A DNA stretch of 64,000 nt from Kordia sp050633145 (GCF_050633145.1 NZ_JBOEFY010000050.1:1-64000), one strand, 5' to 3'; numbered from the stretch's first letter, positions 1-8,735 are shown. A program made the numbers and translations. The notes: a model not told the origin generated them from the letters alone.

Positions 1-910
1 TAAGCGCATCCACAATCGTTTTTACATTGTACTTATACATTCCTACATACGTTCCTTCTACAGTTCCTGCGTTTCCTAGTGCATCTGAGTATAATGTTCC
101 TCCAATTGCAACTTCATGTCCGCTTGCTTGTACAGAAGCTTGCAATGCTTCAATGGTACGTTTTGGCACTGAAGTTTCTACAAAAACCGCTTTTATCTTT
201 TTATCAATAATGAAGGTTGCAAGTTTTTGTACATCTTGCACACCAGCTTCCGTTGCAGTTGATAATCCTTGCAAACCAACCACTTCAAAATTGTGTAGTT
301 TTCCAAAGTAATTAAAGGCATCGTGCGCTGTAACTAGAATTCGCTTTTCTTTAGGCAAGGTTTCAATAGTTGCCGCAATTTCAGTCGCTAATACATCTAA
401 TTTTGCAATATAGGCTTGTCCGTTTTTTTCAAAACTTTCAGCATTCTTTGGATCTAATCTTTTAAGTTCATCAATCACAAATTGAGTTGCTTGTTTCCAA
501 TATCCAATATGAAACCAAATATGCGGATCATAATTTGAAGCAAAATATTCGGAACCAATCAGTCCTTTTTTATCGATCGCATCAGAAACTGTAATAATTT
601 TCTTTTGCTGCTTTCGCAATTTTTCGAAAATATCCTCTAGTTTTCCTTCCAAATGCAATCCGCTATAAATAATTACATCAGCATTAGATAGCCTACTTAC
701 GTCTCCTGCACTGGCTTTGTACAAATGTGGATCTACGCCACTTCCCATTAACCCTTCCACTTCTACAATATCGCCACCAATATTTTGAACCATATCAGTA
801 ATCATTGTAGTTGTTGTAACAATTTTAAGCTTTCCGTCTCGCTTTTTCGCTTCAGTTTTACAACTCGTTATTGCAATAACTGCGAGAAGTATGTATATGT
901 ATTTTTTCAT
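1..910 (-). CDS. Metal (Mn/Zn-type) ABC transporter substrate-binding lipoprotein, partial
   Basis: Captures a divalent metal, probably Mn2+ or Zn2+, outside the inner membrane and hands it to an ABC permease. The ATG is at 908-910 on the minus strand; 303 codons are visible and the 3' end lies off the left edge. Residues 1-17 are a lipoprotein signal ending in lipobox ITSC (Cys17). The mature part has the layout of cluster A-I (TroA/MntC/ZnuA) proteins: likely ligands are His62 (VDPHLY), His130 (DPHIWF), His196 (TAHDAF) and Asp276 (LYSDAL). There is no long His/Asp-rich loop as in many ZnuA proteins, and a DtxR-type regulator lies 222 bp upstream in the same direction, so Mn (or Fe) is slightly favoured over Zn. 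The metal is inferred, not shown. Confidence 0.9.
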   Translation of the reverse strand, partial: MKKYIYILLAVIAITSCKTEAKKRDGKLKIVTTTTMITDMVQNIGGDIVEVEGLMGSGVDPHLYKASAGDVSRLSNADVIIYSGLHLEGKLEDIFEKLRKQQKKIITVSDAIDKKGLIGSEYFASNYDPHIWFHIGYWKQATQFVIDELKRLDPKNAESFEKNGQAYIAKLDVLATEIAATIETLPKEKRILVTAHDAFNYFGKLHNFEVVGLQGLSTATEAGVQDVQKLATFIIDKKIKAVFVETSVPKRTIEALQASVQASGHEVAIGGTLYSDALGNAGTVEGTYVGMYKYNVKTIVDAL

Positions 911-947
911 TTTTATTATTGATTCGTCTTTTTGTTTTTTACAAAAT

Positions 948-1076
948 CGTCACTTCGAGTGTGCTGAACTTGATTCAGCGTGTATCGAGAAGTACTATGA
1001 ATTTCGAAGTAGTTCTCGATACTATTTTCTTTCATTTCGACAAGCTCAATGTGACAGAAAATCACTCGAACTGACG
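948..1076. repeat. Imperfect palindromic intergenic repeat
   Basis: Outer arms CGTCACTTCGAGTG (948-961) and CACTCGAACTGACG (1063-1076) pair with one mismatch. Inner arms TATCGAGAA (983-991) and TTCTCGATA (1013-1021) pair perfectly. The core GCTGAACTTGATTCAGC (963-979) recurs in altered form at 4284-4300. No protein-like reading is convincing, so I read it as a dispersed flavobacterial intergenic element able to fold as RNA or DNA. It fills the gap between the binding lipoprotein and the regulator. Confidence 0.65.
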
Positions 1077-1132
1077 TTTTTTTTATGTTAGCCTTTTCAG
1101 CACAATTGTTTATAATTTTACATTAAAAAAGC

Positions 1133-1786
1133 CTACTTTTTAATGTAAATATTATTCGCTATTTGCTGTGAAATCACAAATTCTTCTTTTTTAATGCGAA
1201 TCTTCATAGAATTATCAAACGGCTCTTTATCAATCACTTTTATCTTTTTTCCGAGTGCAATTCCTTGCTTGTCTAAATATTTTAAGAATGATGAAGACGA
1301 ATCTTTCACACCGACAATAATACCTTTGTCATTTACATCTAGCGTAACTAAAAGCACATCTGCATTATCTGAAATATTTCCATCTTTATCTGGAATTGGG
1401 TCACCATGTGGATCGCGCTTTGGAAATCCTAAAAATTCATCTAATTGATCAATGAGTTTTTCAGATTTTATATGCTCCAATTGCTCAGCAACATCATGTA
1501 CTTCATCCCAAGTAAAATTGAGCTTTTCTAGCAAAAACACTTCCCAAAGTCTGTGTTTTCTAATGATATTAGCGGCAATTAACTTTCCTTCTTCTGTCAA
1601 TTCAGAACCTTTGTAACGCTTATAGTTCACCAAGCCTTTTTCAGATAGTTTTTTAATCATATCTGTTACAGAAGAAGCTTTGGTGTTCATTTTTTCCGCA
1701 ATTGCATTCGTACTAATGCCTCCATCAAACGTATCGCCAAGATGATAGATCGCTTTTAAGTAGTTTTCCTCCGAAAGTGTCATCAT
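1133..1786 (-). CDS. DtxR/MntR-family metal-dependent transcriptional regulator
   Basis: Metal-sensing repressor of metal uptake genes. At 217 aa it has the three-part DtxR layout: a winged helix in about residues 1-65, a helical metal-binding and dimerisation region at about 70-130 with the His/Asp/Glu-rich run EVHDVAEQLEH, and a C-terminal FeoA/SH3-like domain at about 145-217. Two consecutive ATGs open the gene and either could be used. It lies between a metal-binding lipoprotein, same strand, and a divergent TonB receptor, so both are likely targets. A TATATTTG -7 box sits 20 bp upstream and a palindrome (1839-1860) lies between the divergent promoters. Whether it senses Mn or Fe cannot be decided from the sequence. 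Confidence 0.9.
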   Translation of the reverse strand: MMTLSEENYLKAIYHLGDTFDGGISTNAIAEKMNTKASSVTDMIKKLSEKGLVNYKRYKGSELTEEGKLIAANIIRKHRLWEVFLLEKLNFTWDEVHDVAEQLEHIKSEKLIDQLDEFLGFPKRDPHGDPIPDKDGNISDNADVLLVTLDVNDKGIIVGVKDSSSSFLKYLDKQGIALGKKIKVIDKEPFDNSMKIRIKKEEFVISQQIANNIYIKK

Positions 1787-1805
1787 AATTCTTTAATTAA
1801 CAGCA

Positions 1806-1813
1806 CAAATATA
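1806..1813 (-). promoter_or_regulatory. -7 box for the DtxR-family gene
   Basis: Reads TATATTTG on the minus strand, a match to the Bacteroidota sigma-A -7 consensus TAnnTTTG, 20 bp before the regulator's first ATG. No clear -33 TTTG was seen. Confidence 0.5.
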
Positions 1814-1838
1814 CAATTTTTACTTTAATGCTGATTCT

Positions 1839-1860
1839 ATTTTTAGACAAGACTAAAAAT
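1839..1860. promoter_or_regulatory. Candidate DtxR/MntR-family operator
   Basis: ATTTTTAG-N6-CTAAAAAT, perfect 8-bp arms, with core TTTAGACAAGACTAAA. It lies just upstream of the TATATTTG box of the TonB receptor (1867-1874), where a bound dimer would block RNA polymerase, and between the two divergent genes. The size and AT-rich arms fit DtxR-family sites; binding is inferred. Confidence 0.5.
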
Positions 1861-1866
1861 TAATTA

Positions 1867-1874
1867 TATATTTG
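1867..1874 (+). promoter_or_regulatory. -7 box for the TonB receptor gene
   Basis: TATATTTG, a match to TAnnTTTG, ends 16 bp before the ATG at 1891. Confidence 0.5.
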
Positions 1875-1890
1875 CAAAAAATTTGTTCTA

Positions 1891-4164
1891 ATGAATGTAA
1901 AGATTTGTTTTATTTTATTCCTAATTTATTTCACAGGGTTCTCTCAAAACACAGAAATAAAAGGAGTTGTATTATATAAAAACAGTCCTGTTCCTTTTGT
2001 AAATGTATATGTAAAGAATGCAAGTAAAGGAACGATGTCAGATGAAGAAGGAAACTATTCATTTAAACTTGCACAAGGAACGCATACTTTAATTGTGCAA
2101 TCTATTGGTTTTAAAACTGTAGAAGAAAAAGTTACTGTTGAGAATAAAACACTAACCTTAAATTTTAACTTGGAAGAAGATGTTTTAGGCTTAGATCAAG
2201 TCGTAGTTTCGGCAACAAGAACTGCGCTAAATCGACGAGAAGCACCAGTTTTAGTAACGGTTACAAATGCAGAATCTTTAAAAAATGTACAAGCAGCAAC
2301 CTTGTTTGAAGGTTTGAGTTTCCAACCAGGATTGCGTACGGAAGTAAATTGTCAAAATTGTGGTTTTTCGCAAATTCGAATTAACGGTTTGGATGGTGCA
2401 TATTCACAAATTTTAGTGAATAGTCGTCCTGTTTTTGGTTCGTTGAATGGAATTTACGGTTTGGAACAAATTCCAACAAATATGATTGAGCAAATTGAAG
2501 TGACTCGCGGTGGCGGATCGGCTATATTTGGCTCGAATGCTATTGCAGGAACAATCAATATTATTACAAAAGATCCGATAGAAAATCAGTTTCAAGTCGC
2601 TTCTAAAATTGGTTTGATTGATGGCGAAAGTACGGATGCAGTTACTACATTTAATTCAACTTTTGTATCTGAAGATTTGAATAAAGGAATTACTTTTTTT
2701 GGAATGCATCGCGATCGAGAAGGATACGATACTAATGATGATGGCTTTACCGAAATGACCAAGTTGCGCAATTTAAATTTCGGGCTCAAGTCGTTTTACA
2801 AATTTGACTTCCGACGAAAGTTGACACTCGAATTTAATGCTTCTAATGAATATAGACGCGGTGGAGACTTCATTGATAAATCGCCCATTTTTGCCAATAT
2901 TGCTGAAGAAATTACAAGTAACGTGATTGGCTCAGGTATTACGTTTGATTATTTTTCGGAGGATTATTTACAAAAGTTTTCTGCATACGGAAATGTTCAA
3001 AATTCACGATCAGATAATTATTATGGCACAAACCAAGATCCAAACGGTTTTGGATTAACGAAAGATTTTGTTACGATTGCTGGTGTGCAACATACAGCAA
3101 AGTTTGAAAATTTCTTAGGCGGAAGCATGGATTTGACTTCTGGTGTTGAACATCGTTTTAATCGAATTAAGGAACGTCGTGAAAATCCGTTGATAATTCC
3201 GATCACGCAAAACACCAATACACTTGGAATTTACACACAGCTCGATTGGAAAATTTTAGATAATTTAAAAGTATTGACAGGCGCACGAGGTGAATTGTTC
3301 ACTTCAAACCTGAATGATGAATCACTTTTTATTGTGAATCCGCGTGTGAGTATTTTATACAATATTACCGAAACGATTAGCTTCAGAACTGGTTATTCGC
3401 AAGGATTTAGAGCTCCGCAATTTTATTCGGAAGATGTACATTCGGAAATCATTACTGGCGAAGTACGTCGTGTACGCTTGGCGGAAGATTTAAAAGAAGA
3501 ATTGTCGCATAGCTTTATTGGTTCGTTAGAATATTCGCATCAACATGAAGAACATCAACTCGTTTTAACCTTGGAAGGATTTTACACAACCATTAATGAT
3601 CCGTTTGTATATGAAGCACGCGGTGATGTCGGTGGTTTGGAGATTAAAGAAAAAATTAATGGCGATAATGCTATTGTAAATGGTTTTAATGTAGAAGCTA
3701 GATACAGCCCAAATCCGAAGTTTTCATTTCAGCTTGGCGGAACGTTTCAGAATAGTTATTTTGAAAATTCGTACGAACCTGAAGAAGGAATTGTAACTAA
3801 TAAAATTACGCGTACGCCAAACATTTACGGAAATATGATGTTCAATTATACACCAAATGAACAATGGGATTTTAATGTAAATGGTGTGTATACAGGAAAA
3901 ATGTATGTACCGCATGTAGCAGGATTTATTTCGGAAACCGTTTTGGAAGAAACACCTAATTTACTTGAATTTGGTTTGAATGCTAGTAGAACATTTACTA
4001 TTTCTGATGCATATCAATTTGAAATTAATGGCGGAGTTAAGAACATTTTTAATGCGTATCAAGATGATTTTGATCAAACTGTAGACAGAGATCCAAATTA
4101 TATTTACGGACCTTCACAACCGCGAACCATTTTTATAGGATTGAAGTTTGGAACGGATCTGTAA
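1891..4164 (+). CDS. TonB-dependent outer-membrane receptor (metal-associated)
   Basis: Energised outer-membrane uptake channel. In 757 aa it has a signal peptide (residues 1-19, ending GFSQ), a carboxypeptidase-regulatory-like domain (about 22-105), a plug (about 115-230, with the typical run VTRGGGSAIFGSNAIAG) and a 22-strand-type barrel to a C-terminal beta signal. No SusD-like partner is adjacent. The plug carries CQNCGFSQ, a motif seen in copper/iron-type receptors rather than glycan SusC proteins. It is transcribed divergently from a DtxR-family regulator across an operator-like palindrome, so the substrate is probably a metal or metal chelate under that regulator's control. Substrate is inferred from context only. 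Confidence 0.88.
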   Translation: MNVKICFILFLIYFTGFSQNTEIKGVVLYKNSPVPFVNVYVKNASKGTMSDEEGNYSFKLAQGTHTLIVQSIGFKTVEEKVTVENKTLTLNFNLEEDVLGLDQVVVSATRTALNRREAPVLVTVTNAESLKNVQAATLFEGLSFQPGLRTEVNCQNCGFSQIRINGLDGAYSQILVNSRPVFGSLNGIYGLEQIPTNMIEQIEVTRGGGSAIFGSNAIAGTINIITKDPIENQFQVASKIGLIDGESTDAVTTFNSTFVSEDLNKGITFFGMHRDREGYDTNDDGFTEMTKLRNLNFGLKSFYKFDFRRKLTLEFNASNEYRRGGDFIDKSPIFANIAEEITSNVIGSGITFDYFSEDYLQKFSAYGNVQNSRSDNYYGTNQDPNGFGLTKDFVTIAGVQHTAKFENFLGGSMDLTSGVEHRFNRIKERRENPLIIPITQNTNTLGIYTQLDWKILDNLKVLTGARGELFTSNLNDESLFIVNPRVSILYNITETISFRTGYSQGFRAPQFYSEDVHSEIITGEVRRVRLAEDLKEELSHSFIGSLEYSHQHEEHQLVLTLEGFYTTINDPFVYEARGDVGGLEIKEKINGDNAIVNGFNVEARYSPNPKFSFQLGGTFQNSYFENSYEPEEGIVTNKITRTPNIYGNMMFNYTPNEQWDFNVNGVYTGKMYVPHVAGFISETVLEETPNLLEFGLNASRTFTISDAYQFEINGGVKNIFNAYQDDFDQTVDRDPNYIYGPSQPRTIFIGLKFGTDL

Positions 4165-4167
4165 AAT

Positions 4168-4240
4168 TAGATCGCTGCGCTACTAGATATTAGATCGCTA
4201 ACGCTGTTAGATATGAGACCGCTGCGCTTTTAGATGCTAG
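4168..4240. repeat. Degenerate ~23-bp tandem repeat, three copies
   Basis: Starts four bases after the receptor stop codon. Three units of the form TAGAtCGCTgcGCTnnTAGATat occur at about 4168-4190, 4191-4213 and 4214-4237, each with substitutions or small indels. Non-coding. Confidence 0.6.
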
Positions 4241-4270
4241 ACTTTTATGATTTATCTTTTTGTTTGCTAA

Positions 4271-4315
4271 CATTTTACGTCATGCTAAACTAGATTCAGC
4301 ATCACATAAGAGTGA
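4271..4315. repeat. Second copy of the GCTnAACTnGATTCAGC intergenic element
   Basis: Contains GCTAAACTAGATTCAGC (4284-4300), which matches the core of the palindromic element at 963-979 with two changes and is itself partly palindromic (ATGCT/AGCAT). It lies between convergent genes. Confidence 0.45.
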
Positions 4316-4355
4316 GAAATCTCAATACTCATTACTAAATATCTAGCTACTAAGT

Positions 4356-5330
4356 TTAGACTGTTCTATTCATCAATTGTTCACCAAATACTTTTAACAT
4401 TTGCTTTTCTTTATCGCCAATATTTAAGGTTTCCAATACCTGAAAAGCTTTCAACGTGTATTCTGAAATTGCAGTTTTCATTGTTTCTGGCACATTTGCT
4501 TCGTTGAAGATTGTTTTTACAGTGGCTACTTTTTCGGTAGTATCTACTGGTTTTTCAGAAAATAACTGCATCAATTTTTTTGTATTCGCTTCCGAACTAT
4601 TTTCAAGTGCCTTAAGGTATAGATAGGTTTTTTTATTCTCAATAATATCACCACCAACTTGTTTTCCAAAGGTTTTTGGATCGCCATAAGCATCAAGGTA
4701 ATCATCTTGCAATTGAAATGCTACTCCTAAATAACGACCAAAATCATAAATCCCTTCTGCATCTTTATCGCTCGTTTGTGCTATAATGGCGCCCATTTTC
4801 ATTGCTGCACCAACCAAAACCGCAGTTTTGTATTCAATCATTTTTAAATATTCAGGAATTGTAACATCGTTTCTGGTTTCAAAATCAACATCGTATTGTT
4901 GTCCCTCACATACTTGAATTGCTGTTTTACTGAACAATTCTGCCAAAGCCTTGAATATGTTTCCATCATAATTCTCAAACAGTTGATATGCTAAAATCAG
5001 CATTGTATCACCAGATAAAATTCCAGTATTAATATCCCATTTTTCATGCACTGTTACTTTTCCTCTACGCAAAGGCGCTTCATCCATAATATCATCATGC
5101 ACCAATGAAAAATTATGAAAAACCTCAACTGCTAAAGCTGCATCTAATGCCTTTTTGTAAGGAGTACCAAAAATTTCAGCAGTCATTAAAGTCAACACTG
5201 GACGCAAGCGTTTCCCTCCAAGTTTCAAAATATATACTATAGGTTCGTATAAGTTTTTAGGTTCGGTAAGAACAACTTTTTCTTCTAAATACTTTATGAA
5301 TGTTTCTCTGTATTGAGCAATATCTGCCAT
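4356..5330 (-). CDS. Polyprenyl (short-chain prenyl) diphosphate synthase
   Basis: Condenses isopentenyl diphosphate with allylic diphosphates to build precursors for quinones, carotenoids and undecaprenyl carriers; cytosolic. 324 aa, a typical length. The first Asp-rich motif is HDDIMD (residues 78-83) followed by RRG, and the second is QLQDDYLD near residue 210. GGKRLRP (38-44) binds diphosphate. Phe74 lies five residues before the first Asp motif, which in this family usually limits the product to about C15-C20; that is an inference. The stop codon overlaps a TAGACTGT-like octamer also seen as a tandem array at 63153. It is convergent with the upstream receptor and divergent from the TetR gene. 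Confidence 0.92.
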   Translation of the reverse strand: MADIAQYRETFIKYLEEKVVLTEPKNLYEPIVYILKLGGKRLRPVLTLMTAEIFGTPYKKALDAALAVEVFHNFSLVHDDIMDEAPLRRGKVTVHEKWDINTGILSGDTMLILAYQLFENYDGNIFKALAELFSKTAIQVCEGQQYDVDFETRNDVTIPEYLKMIEYKTAVLVGAAMKMGAIIAQTSDKDAEGIYDFGRYLGVAFQLQDDYLDAYGDPKTFGKQVGGDIIENKKTYLYLKALENSSEANTKKLMQLFSEKPVDTTEKVATVKTIFNEANVPETMKTAISEYTLKAFQVLETLNIGDKEKQMLKVFGEQLMNRTV

Positions 5331-5410
5331 GAATGTGAAATTTTAACAAAAATACCATATTTCCAGTTCTTGCAAATTAAAATCAATTGTTAAATAATTG
5401 TAAAAACCAT

Positions 5411-5438
5411 GGAAACTTTTTTTGTTTTCAAAGTTTCC
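5411..5438. promoter_or_regulatory. Candidate TetR operator
   Basis: GGAAACTTT (5411-5419) and AAAGTTTCC (5430-5438) are perfect 9-bp arms around a 10-bp spacer. The site covers the -33 element of the promoter before the TetR gene, which suggests autorepression of the whole efflux operon. Confidence 0.6.
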
Positions 5439-5450
5439 TGTGTACTTTTG
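5421..5450 (+). promoter_or_regulatory. Promoter of the TetR-efflux operon
   Basis: TTTG (5421-5424), an 18-bp spacer, then TACTTTTG (5443-5450) gives a full Bacteroidota promoter. The predicted transcript starts only a few bases before the ATG at 5461, so that ATG is chosen over the one at 5422, which lies inside the promoter. Confidence 0.7.
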
Positions 5451-5460
5451 CACTCTACTT

Positions 5461-6072
5461 ATGAAAGAAAAAATAAAAATAACGGCAACAGATTTATTCC
5501 TAAACTTAGGATTTAAGAGTGTGACGATGGATGATATTGCCAACGAAATGGGCATCTCAAAAAAAACCATTTACACACATTTCAATAACAAAACTGCGCT
5601 TGTCAATGAAGTAACAAGTTCCCTATTTTGTATAATTAGCGAAGGTATTGACTTGATTTGTGCCGCAGAAAAGAATTCCATTGAAGAATTGTATGAGATC
5701 AAACGATTTGTCATGGAACATTTAAAAAACGAAAAATCTTCACCACAATATCAATTGCAGAAATACTATCCAAAAATTTATGCAACGCTGAAAAAAAAGC
5801 AATTTGATGTAATGCAAGATTGTGTAAAAGACAATTTGACTCGCGGTGTTAATTCTGAAATGTACAGAGGAAACATTGATGTAGAGTTTGTGTCTCGAAT
5901 TTATTTTACAGGCGTAATTGGAATAAAGGATAACGAATTATTCCCAACGAAAATGTTCCCTATGAATACACTGATGGATCAATTTTTAGAATATCACTTA
6001 CGTGGAATTTGCACACCGAAAGGACTAGAAACTTTAAACAAATTTATAACAACAACTAATCAATCATCATAA
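5461..6072 (+). CDS. TetR/AcrR-family regulator of the efflux operon
   Basis: Ligand-responsive repressor, 203 aa from the chosen start (MKEKIKITATDLF). The N-terminal helix-turn-helix is clear at about residues 10-55, with VTMDDIANEMGISKKTIYTH as recognition region. The remaining helical domain would bind the inducer and dimerise; it has no recognisable signature. An upstream in-frame ATG at 5422 would add 13 residues but lies over the promoter. One base separates its stop from the TolC start, so it is cotranscribed with the pump it probably controls. A perfect inverted repeat sits on its own promoter. Confidence 0.9.
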   Translation: MKEKIKITATDLFLNLGFKSVTMDDIANEMGISKKTIYTHFNNKTALVNEVTSSLFCIISEGIDLICAAEKNSIEELYEIKRFVMEHLKNEKSSPQYQLQKYYPKIYATLKKKQFDVMQDCVKDNLTRGVNSEMYRGNIDVEFVSRIYFTGVIGIKDNELFPTKMFPMNTLMDQFLEYHLRGICTPKGLETLNKFITTTNQSS

Positions 6073-6073
6073 C

Positions 6074-7444
6074 ATGCAAAACAAACTAATATTTTTCTTT
6101 AGTTTATGTTTTCTGAGTTTTGGATTTTCTCAGAATCAAGAGATACCAAAGAGTTTTTCTTTGGATGAAGCCATCGCATTTGCACTTGAAAACAACAGAA
6201 CTGCAAAAAATGCAGTCCGTGATATTGAAGCCGCAAAAAAGCAAAAATGGGAAACTACCGCAACTGGATTACCACAAATTAATGCAAAAGTCGATTATCA
6301 AAACTGGTTAAAACAACAAGTATCATTATTGCCAGCTTCAATTTTATCTGAACAAGATAGAGAAGATTTAGGGTTAAATATAAATGATCAATTTCCTGCA
6401 ACTTTTGGTACGAAACAAACTGTAAATGCAAACATTACCTTAAATCAATTGATTTTTGATGGTTCGTATTTGGTAGGATTGCAATCAGCAAAAGTATTTT
6501 TAGAGATTTCTCAAAATGCCAAAGAAAAAACAGATTTAGAAATTAGAAAAGCTGTCATTAATGCGTATGGAAATGTATTACTTTCAGAAGAAAGTGTACT
6601 GATTTTAGAACGCAATAAAACGACACTAGAGAAAAATTTAAGTGAGACGAAGAAGATTTACGAAAACGGACTTACTGAAGAAGAAGATGTAGAACAATTG
6701 GAAATTACACTTGCTAGTATTGAAAGTAATTTGAGAAATGTAAAGCGTTTACGTGACTTATCATACAAAATGCTAAATATCACTTTAGGGATTGACTTGA
6801 ATAATGATACAACACTTACTGATACACTTCAAGGACTTACGGTTGAAAATATTGCACCTTCTTTATTTGCTGCCGAAGACGATGTTACCAAAACGGTTGA
6901 CTACAGAATTGCCTCTAACGATACTCGCGCTAAAGAATTATTATTAAAATTAGAAAAAACCAAAGCTTTGCCATCACTTGCAGGATTTGTTACTGCTGGA
7001 TATAATGGAAATGCAAACTCTTTTGAGTTTTTCCAAAAAGATCAACAATGGTTTGGATCTGCTGCTTTTGGTGTCAGTTTAAACATTCCAATATTTAGTT
7101 CTTTTCAAAGAAGCGCTGCTACCCAACGTGCAAAAATTAATTTAGAAAAAGCACAAGACGATTTAACGGAAGTAGAACAACAATTAAAGTTGCAAGTTGC
7201 CTCTGCAAAAAGCGATTATCAGTTATCAATAGAAGAATACGAAACGGCAAAGAAAAACCTTAGACTTTCAGAACGCATTGAGAAGAAAAATCAAGTGAAG
7301 TTTTTTGAAGGTATAGGTTCTAGCTTTGAATTGCGTCAAGCACAAACACAATTGTATACTGCACAGCAAGAATATTTACAGGCTATGCTCGATGTGATTA
7401 ATACAAAAGCACAATTGGAAACTATTTTAAATAAAACGAATTAA
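6074..7444 (+). CDS. TolC-family outer-membrane efflux protein
   Basis: Outer-membrane and periplasmic exit duct of a tripartite pump. 456 aa, signal peptide of about 20 residues ending GFSQ, then two repeated TolC halves rich in long amphipathic helices (for example residues 150-220 and 370-440) with barrel segments between them. Length is normal for the family. It follows the TetR stop by one base and precedes the adaptor by 109 bp; that gap has short inverted arms (GAGTTTAT 7459-7466, ATAAACTC 7521-7528) but no terminator. Confidence 0.92.
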   Translation: MQNKLIFFFSLCFLSFGFSQNQEIPKSFSLDEAIAFALENNRTAKNAVRDIEAAKKQKWETTATGLPQINAKVDYQNWLKQQVSLLPASILSEQDREDLGLNINDQFPATFGTKQTVNANITLNQLIFDGSYLVGLQSAKVFLEISQNAKEKTDLEIRKAVINAYGNVLLSEESVLILERNKTTLEKNLSETKKIYENGLTEEEDVEQLEITLASIESNLRNVKRLRDLSYKMLNITLGIDLNNDTTLTDTLQGLTVENIAPSLFAAEDDVTKTVDYRIASNDTRAKELLLKLEKTKALPSLAGFVTAGYNGNANSFEFFQKDQQWFGSAAFGVSLNIPIFSSFQRSAATQRAKINLEKAQDDLTEVEQQLKLQVASAKSDYQLSIEEYETAKKNLRLSERIEKKNQVKFFEGIGSSFELRQAQTQLYTAQQEYLQAMLDVINTKAQLETILNKTN

Positions 7445-7553
7445 TTAAAGGAGTTTAAGAGTTTATGAAAAAATAAATGTCTGGCAGAAGTCACAACTAA
7501 GCTGATAAATTTCTAAACATATAAACTCATCAACTATAAAAAAATCAATCATA

Positions 7554-8723
7554 ATGAAAAAAATAAATATACTTCTTCTCCCTATAGTACTTGTATTAGT
7601 TTCTTGCGGTGGTGGAACTGAGAAAAACATTGATACGTTGATCTCTGAAAAAAATGTAGACGCAATTACCGAAAAAAGAGATGCATTAAAGAAAGAAAAA
7701 AGTGAGCTTGATGCTAAAATTAAAAAGCTTTCGGATGCTATTGAAGAAATTAATCCAACAAAGAAGAAAACATATATTACCTTATTTTCTGCAAAAGATA
7801 GCATTTTCAATCACTACTTAGAATTACAAGGAAGTGTTGATACAAAGAAAAATATTGTGATCACGCCAGAAATGAGTGGAATTCTTAAGCAAGTATTTGT
7901 AAAAGAAGGTCAACGCGTAAGCAAAGGTCAAATTTTAGCAAGAATCGATGACGGCGGAATGAGTCAGCAAGTAGCACAATTGCAAATTCAAGCAGACTTA
8001 GCAAAAACTACTTACGAACGTCAAAAAAGATTATGGGATCAAAAAATTGGTTCTGAAATTCAGTTTCTTCAAGCAAAATCTGCGTACGAAGCGCAACAAA
8101 AAGCAGTCGACCAATTAAAGGTTCAATTAAGTAAAACTGCTGTCAGAGCACCATTTTCAGGTGTTATTGATGATGTAATTACGGAGCAAGGTTCGGTAGT
8201 TGGTGCTGGACAATCGCAAATAATTCGTATTGTCAACTTACGTGATATGTACATTGAAGCTGTAATTCCTGAAAAATACCTAACAAGTGTCACAAAAGGG
8301 AAAGATGTAGAAGTATATTTCCCTGTATTAGGAGAAAAGGTAAATGCAAAAATACGTCAAGCTTCAGATTTCATTGACCCTAACAACCGTACATTTAAAA
8401 TAGAAATTGCGGTGAAAAACGAAAAGGGAAACATTAAACCAAACTTAACGGCAAAGCTTAAAATTAATGATTACACAAATCCAAAAGCAATCTTAATTCC
8501 GCAAAGTGTGATTTCAGAAAATGCAGATGGTGAACAATATGTGTTTTTAGCTGATTCGCTACAAGGAAAAACTGCCAAAGCAAAAAGAGCCTTTATCTCT
8601 ACTGGAAAAACACAGGGTGACTTTATCGAAATTCTTAAAGGATTAACCGATGGAGATGCTATTGTAAATGAAGGTGCGCGTAGTGTAAATGATGGACAAG
8701 AAATAACGATTATAAAAAAATAA
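7554..8723 (+). CDS. RND efflux periplasmic adaptor (membrane fusion) lipoprotein
   Basis: Bridges the RND pump and the TolC duct in the periplasm. 389 aa with lipobox LVSC (Cys18), so it is anchored by lipid. A charged coiled coil at about residues 25-70 precedes the lipoyl-like half-motif VFVKEGQRVSKGQILARID; the helical hairpin runs over about 140-185, the second lipoyl half is VRAPFSGVIDDV, and a beta-barrel and membrane-proximal domain complete it. The extra N-terminal coiled coil before the lipoyl domain is longer than in AcrA. The RND gene begins 12 bp downstream. Confidence 0.93.
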   Translation: MKKINILLLPIVLVLVSCGGGTEKNIDTLISEKNVDAITEKRDALKKEKSELDAKIKKLSDAIEEINPTKKKTYITLFSAKDSIFNHYLELQGSVDTKKNIVITPEMSGILKQVFVKEGQRVSKGQILARIDDGGMSQQVAQLQIQADLAKTTYERQKRLWDQKIGSEIQFLQAKSAYEAQQKAVDQLKVQLSKTAVRAPFSGVIDDVITEQGSVVGAGQSQIIRIVNLRDMYIEAVIPEKYLTSVTKGKDVEVYFPVLGEKVNAKIRQASDFIDPNNRTFKIEIAVKNEKGNIKPNLTAKLKINDYTNPKAILIPQSVISENADGEQYVFLADSLQGKTAKAKRAFISTGKTQGDFIEILKGLTDGDAIVNEGARSVNDGQEITIIKK

Positions 8724-8735
8724 TACGACCAACCA

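Noticed and set aside
891..1091. Plus-strand frame over the intergenic palindrome
   Set aside because: It covers the repeat at 948-1076 and the antisense of the lipoprotein signal peptide; no protein-like features.
5422..5460. Upstream ATG of the TetR gene
   Set aside because: It lies between the -33 and -7 elements, so it would not be in the mRNA.
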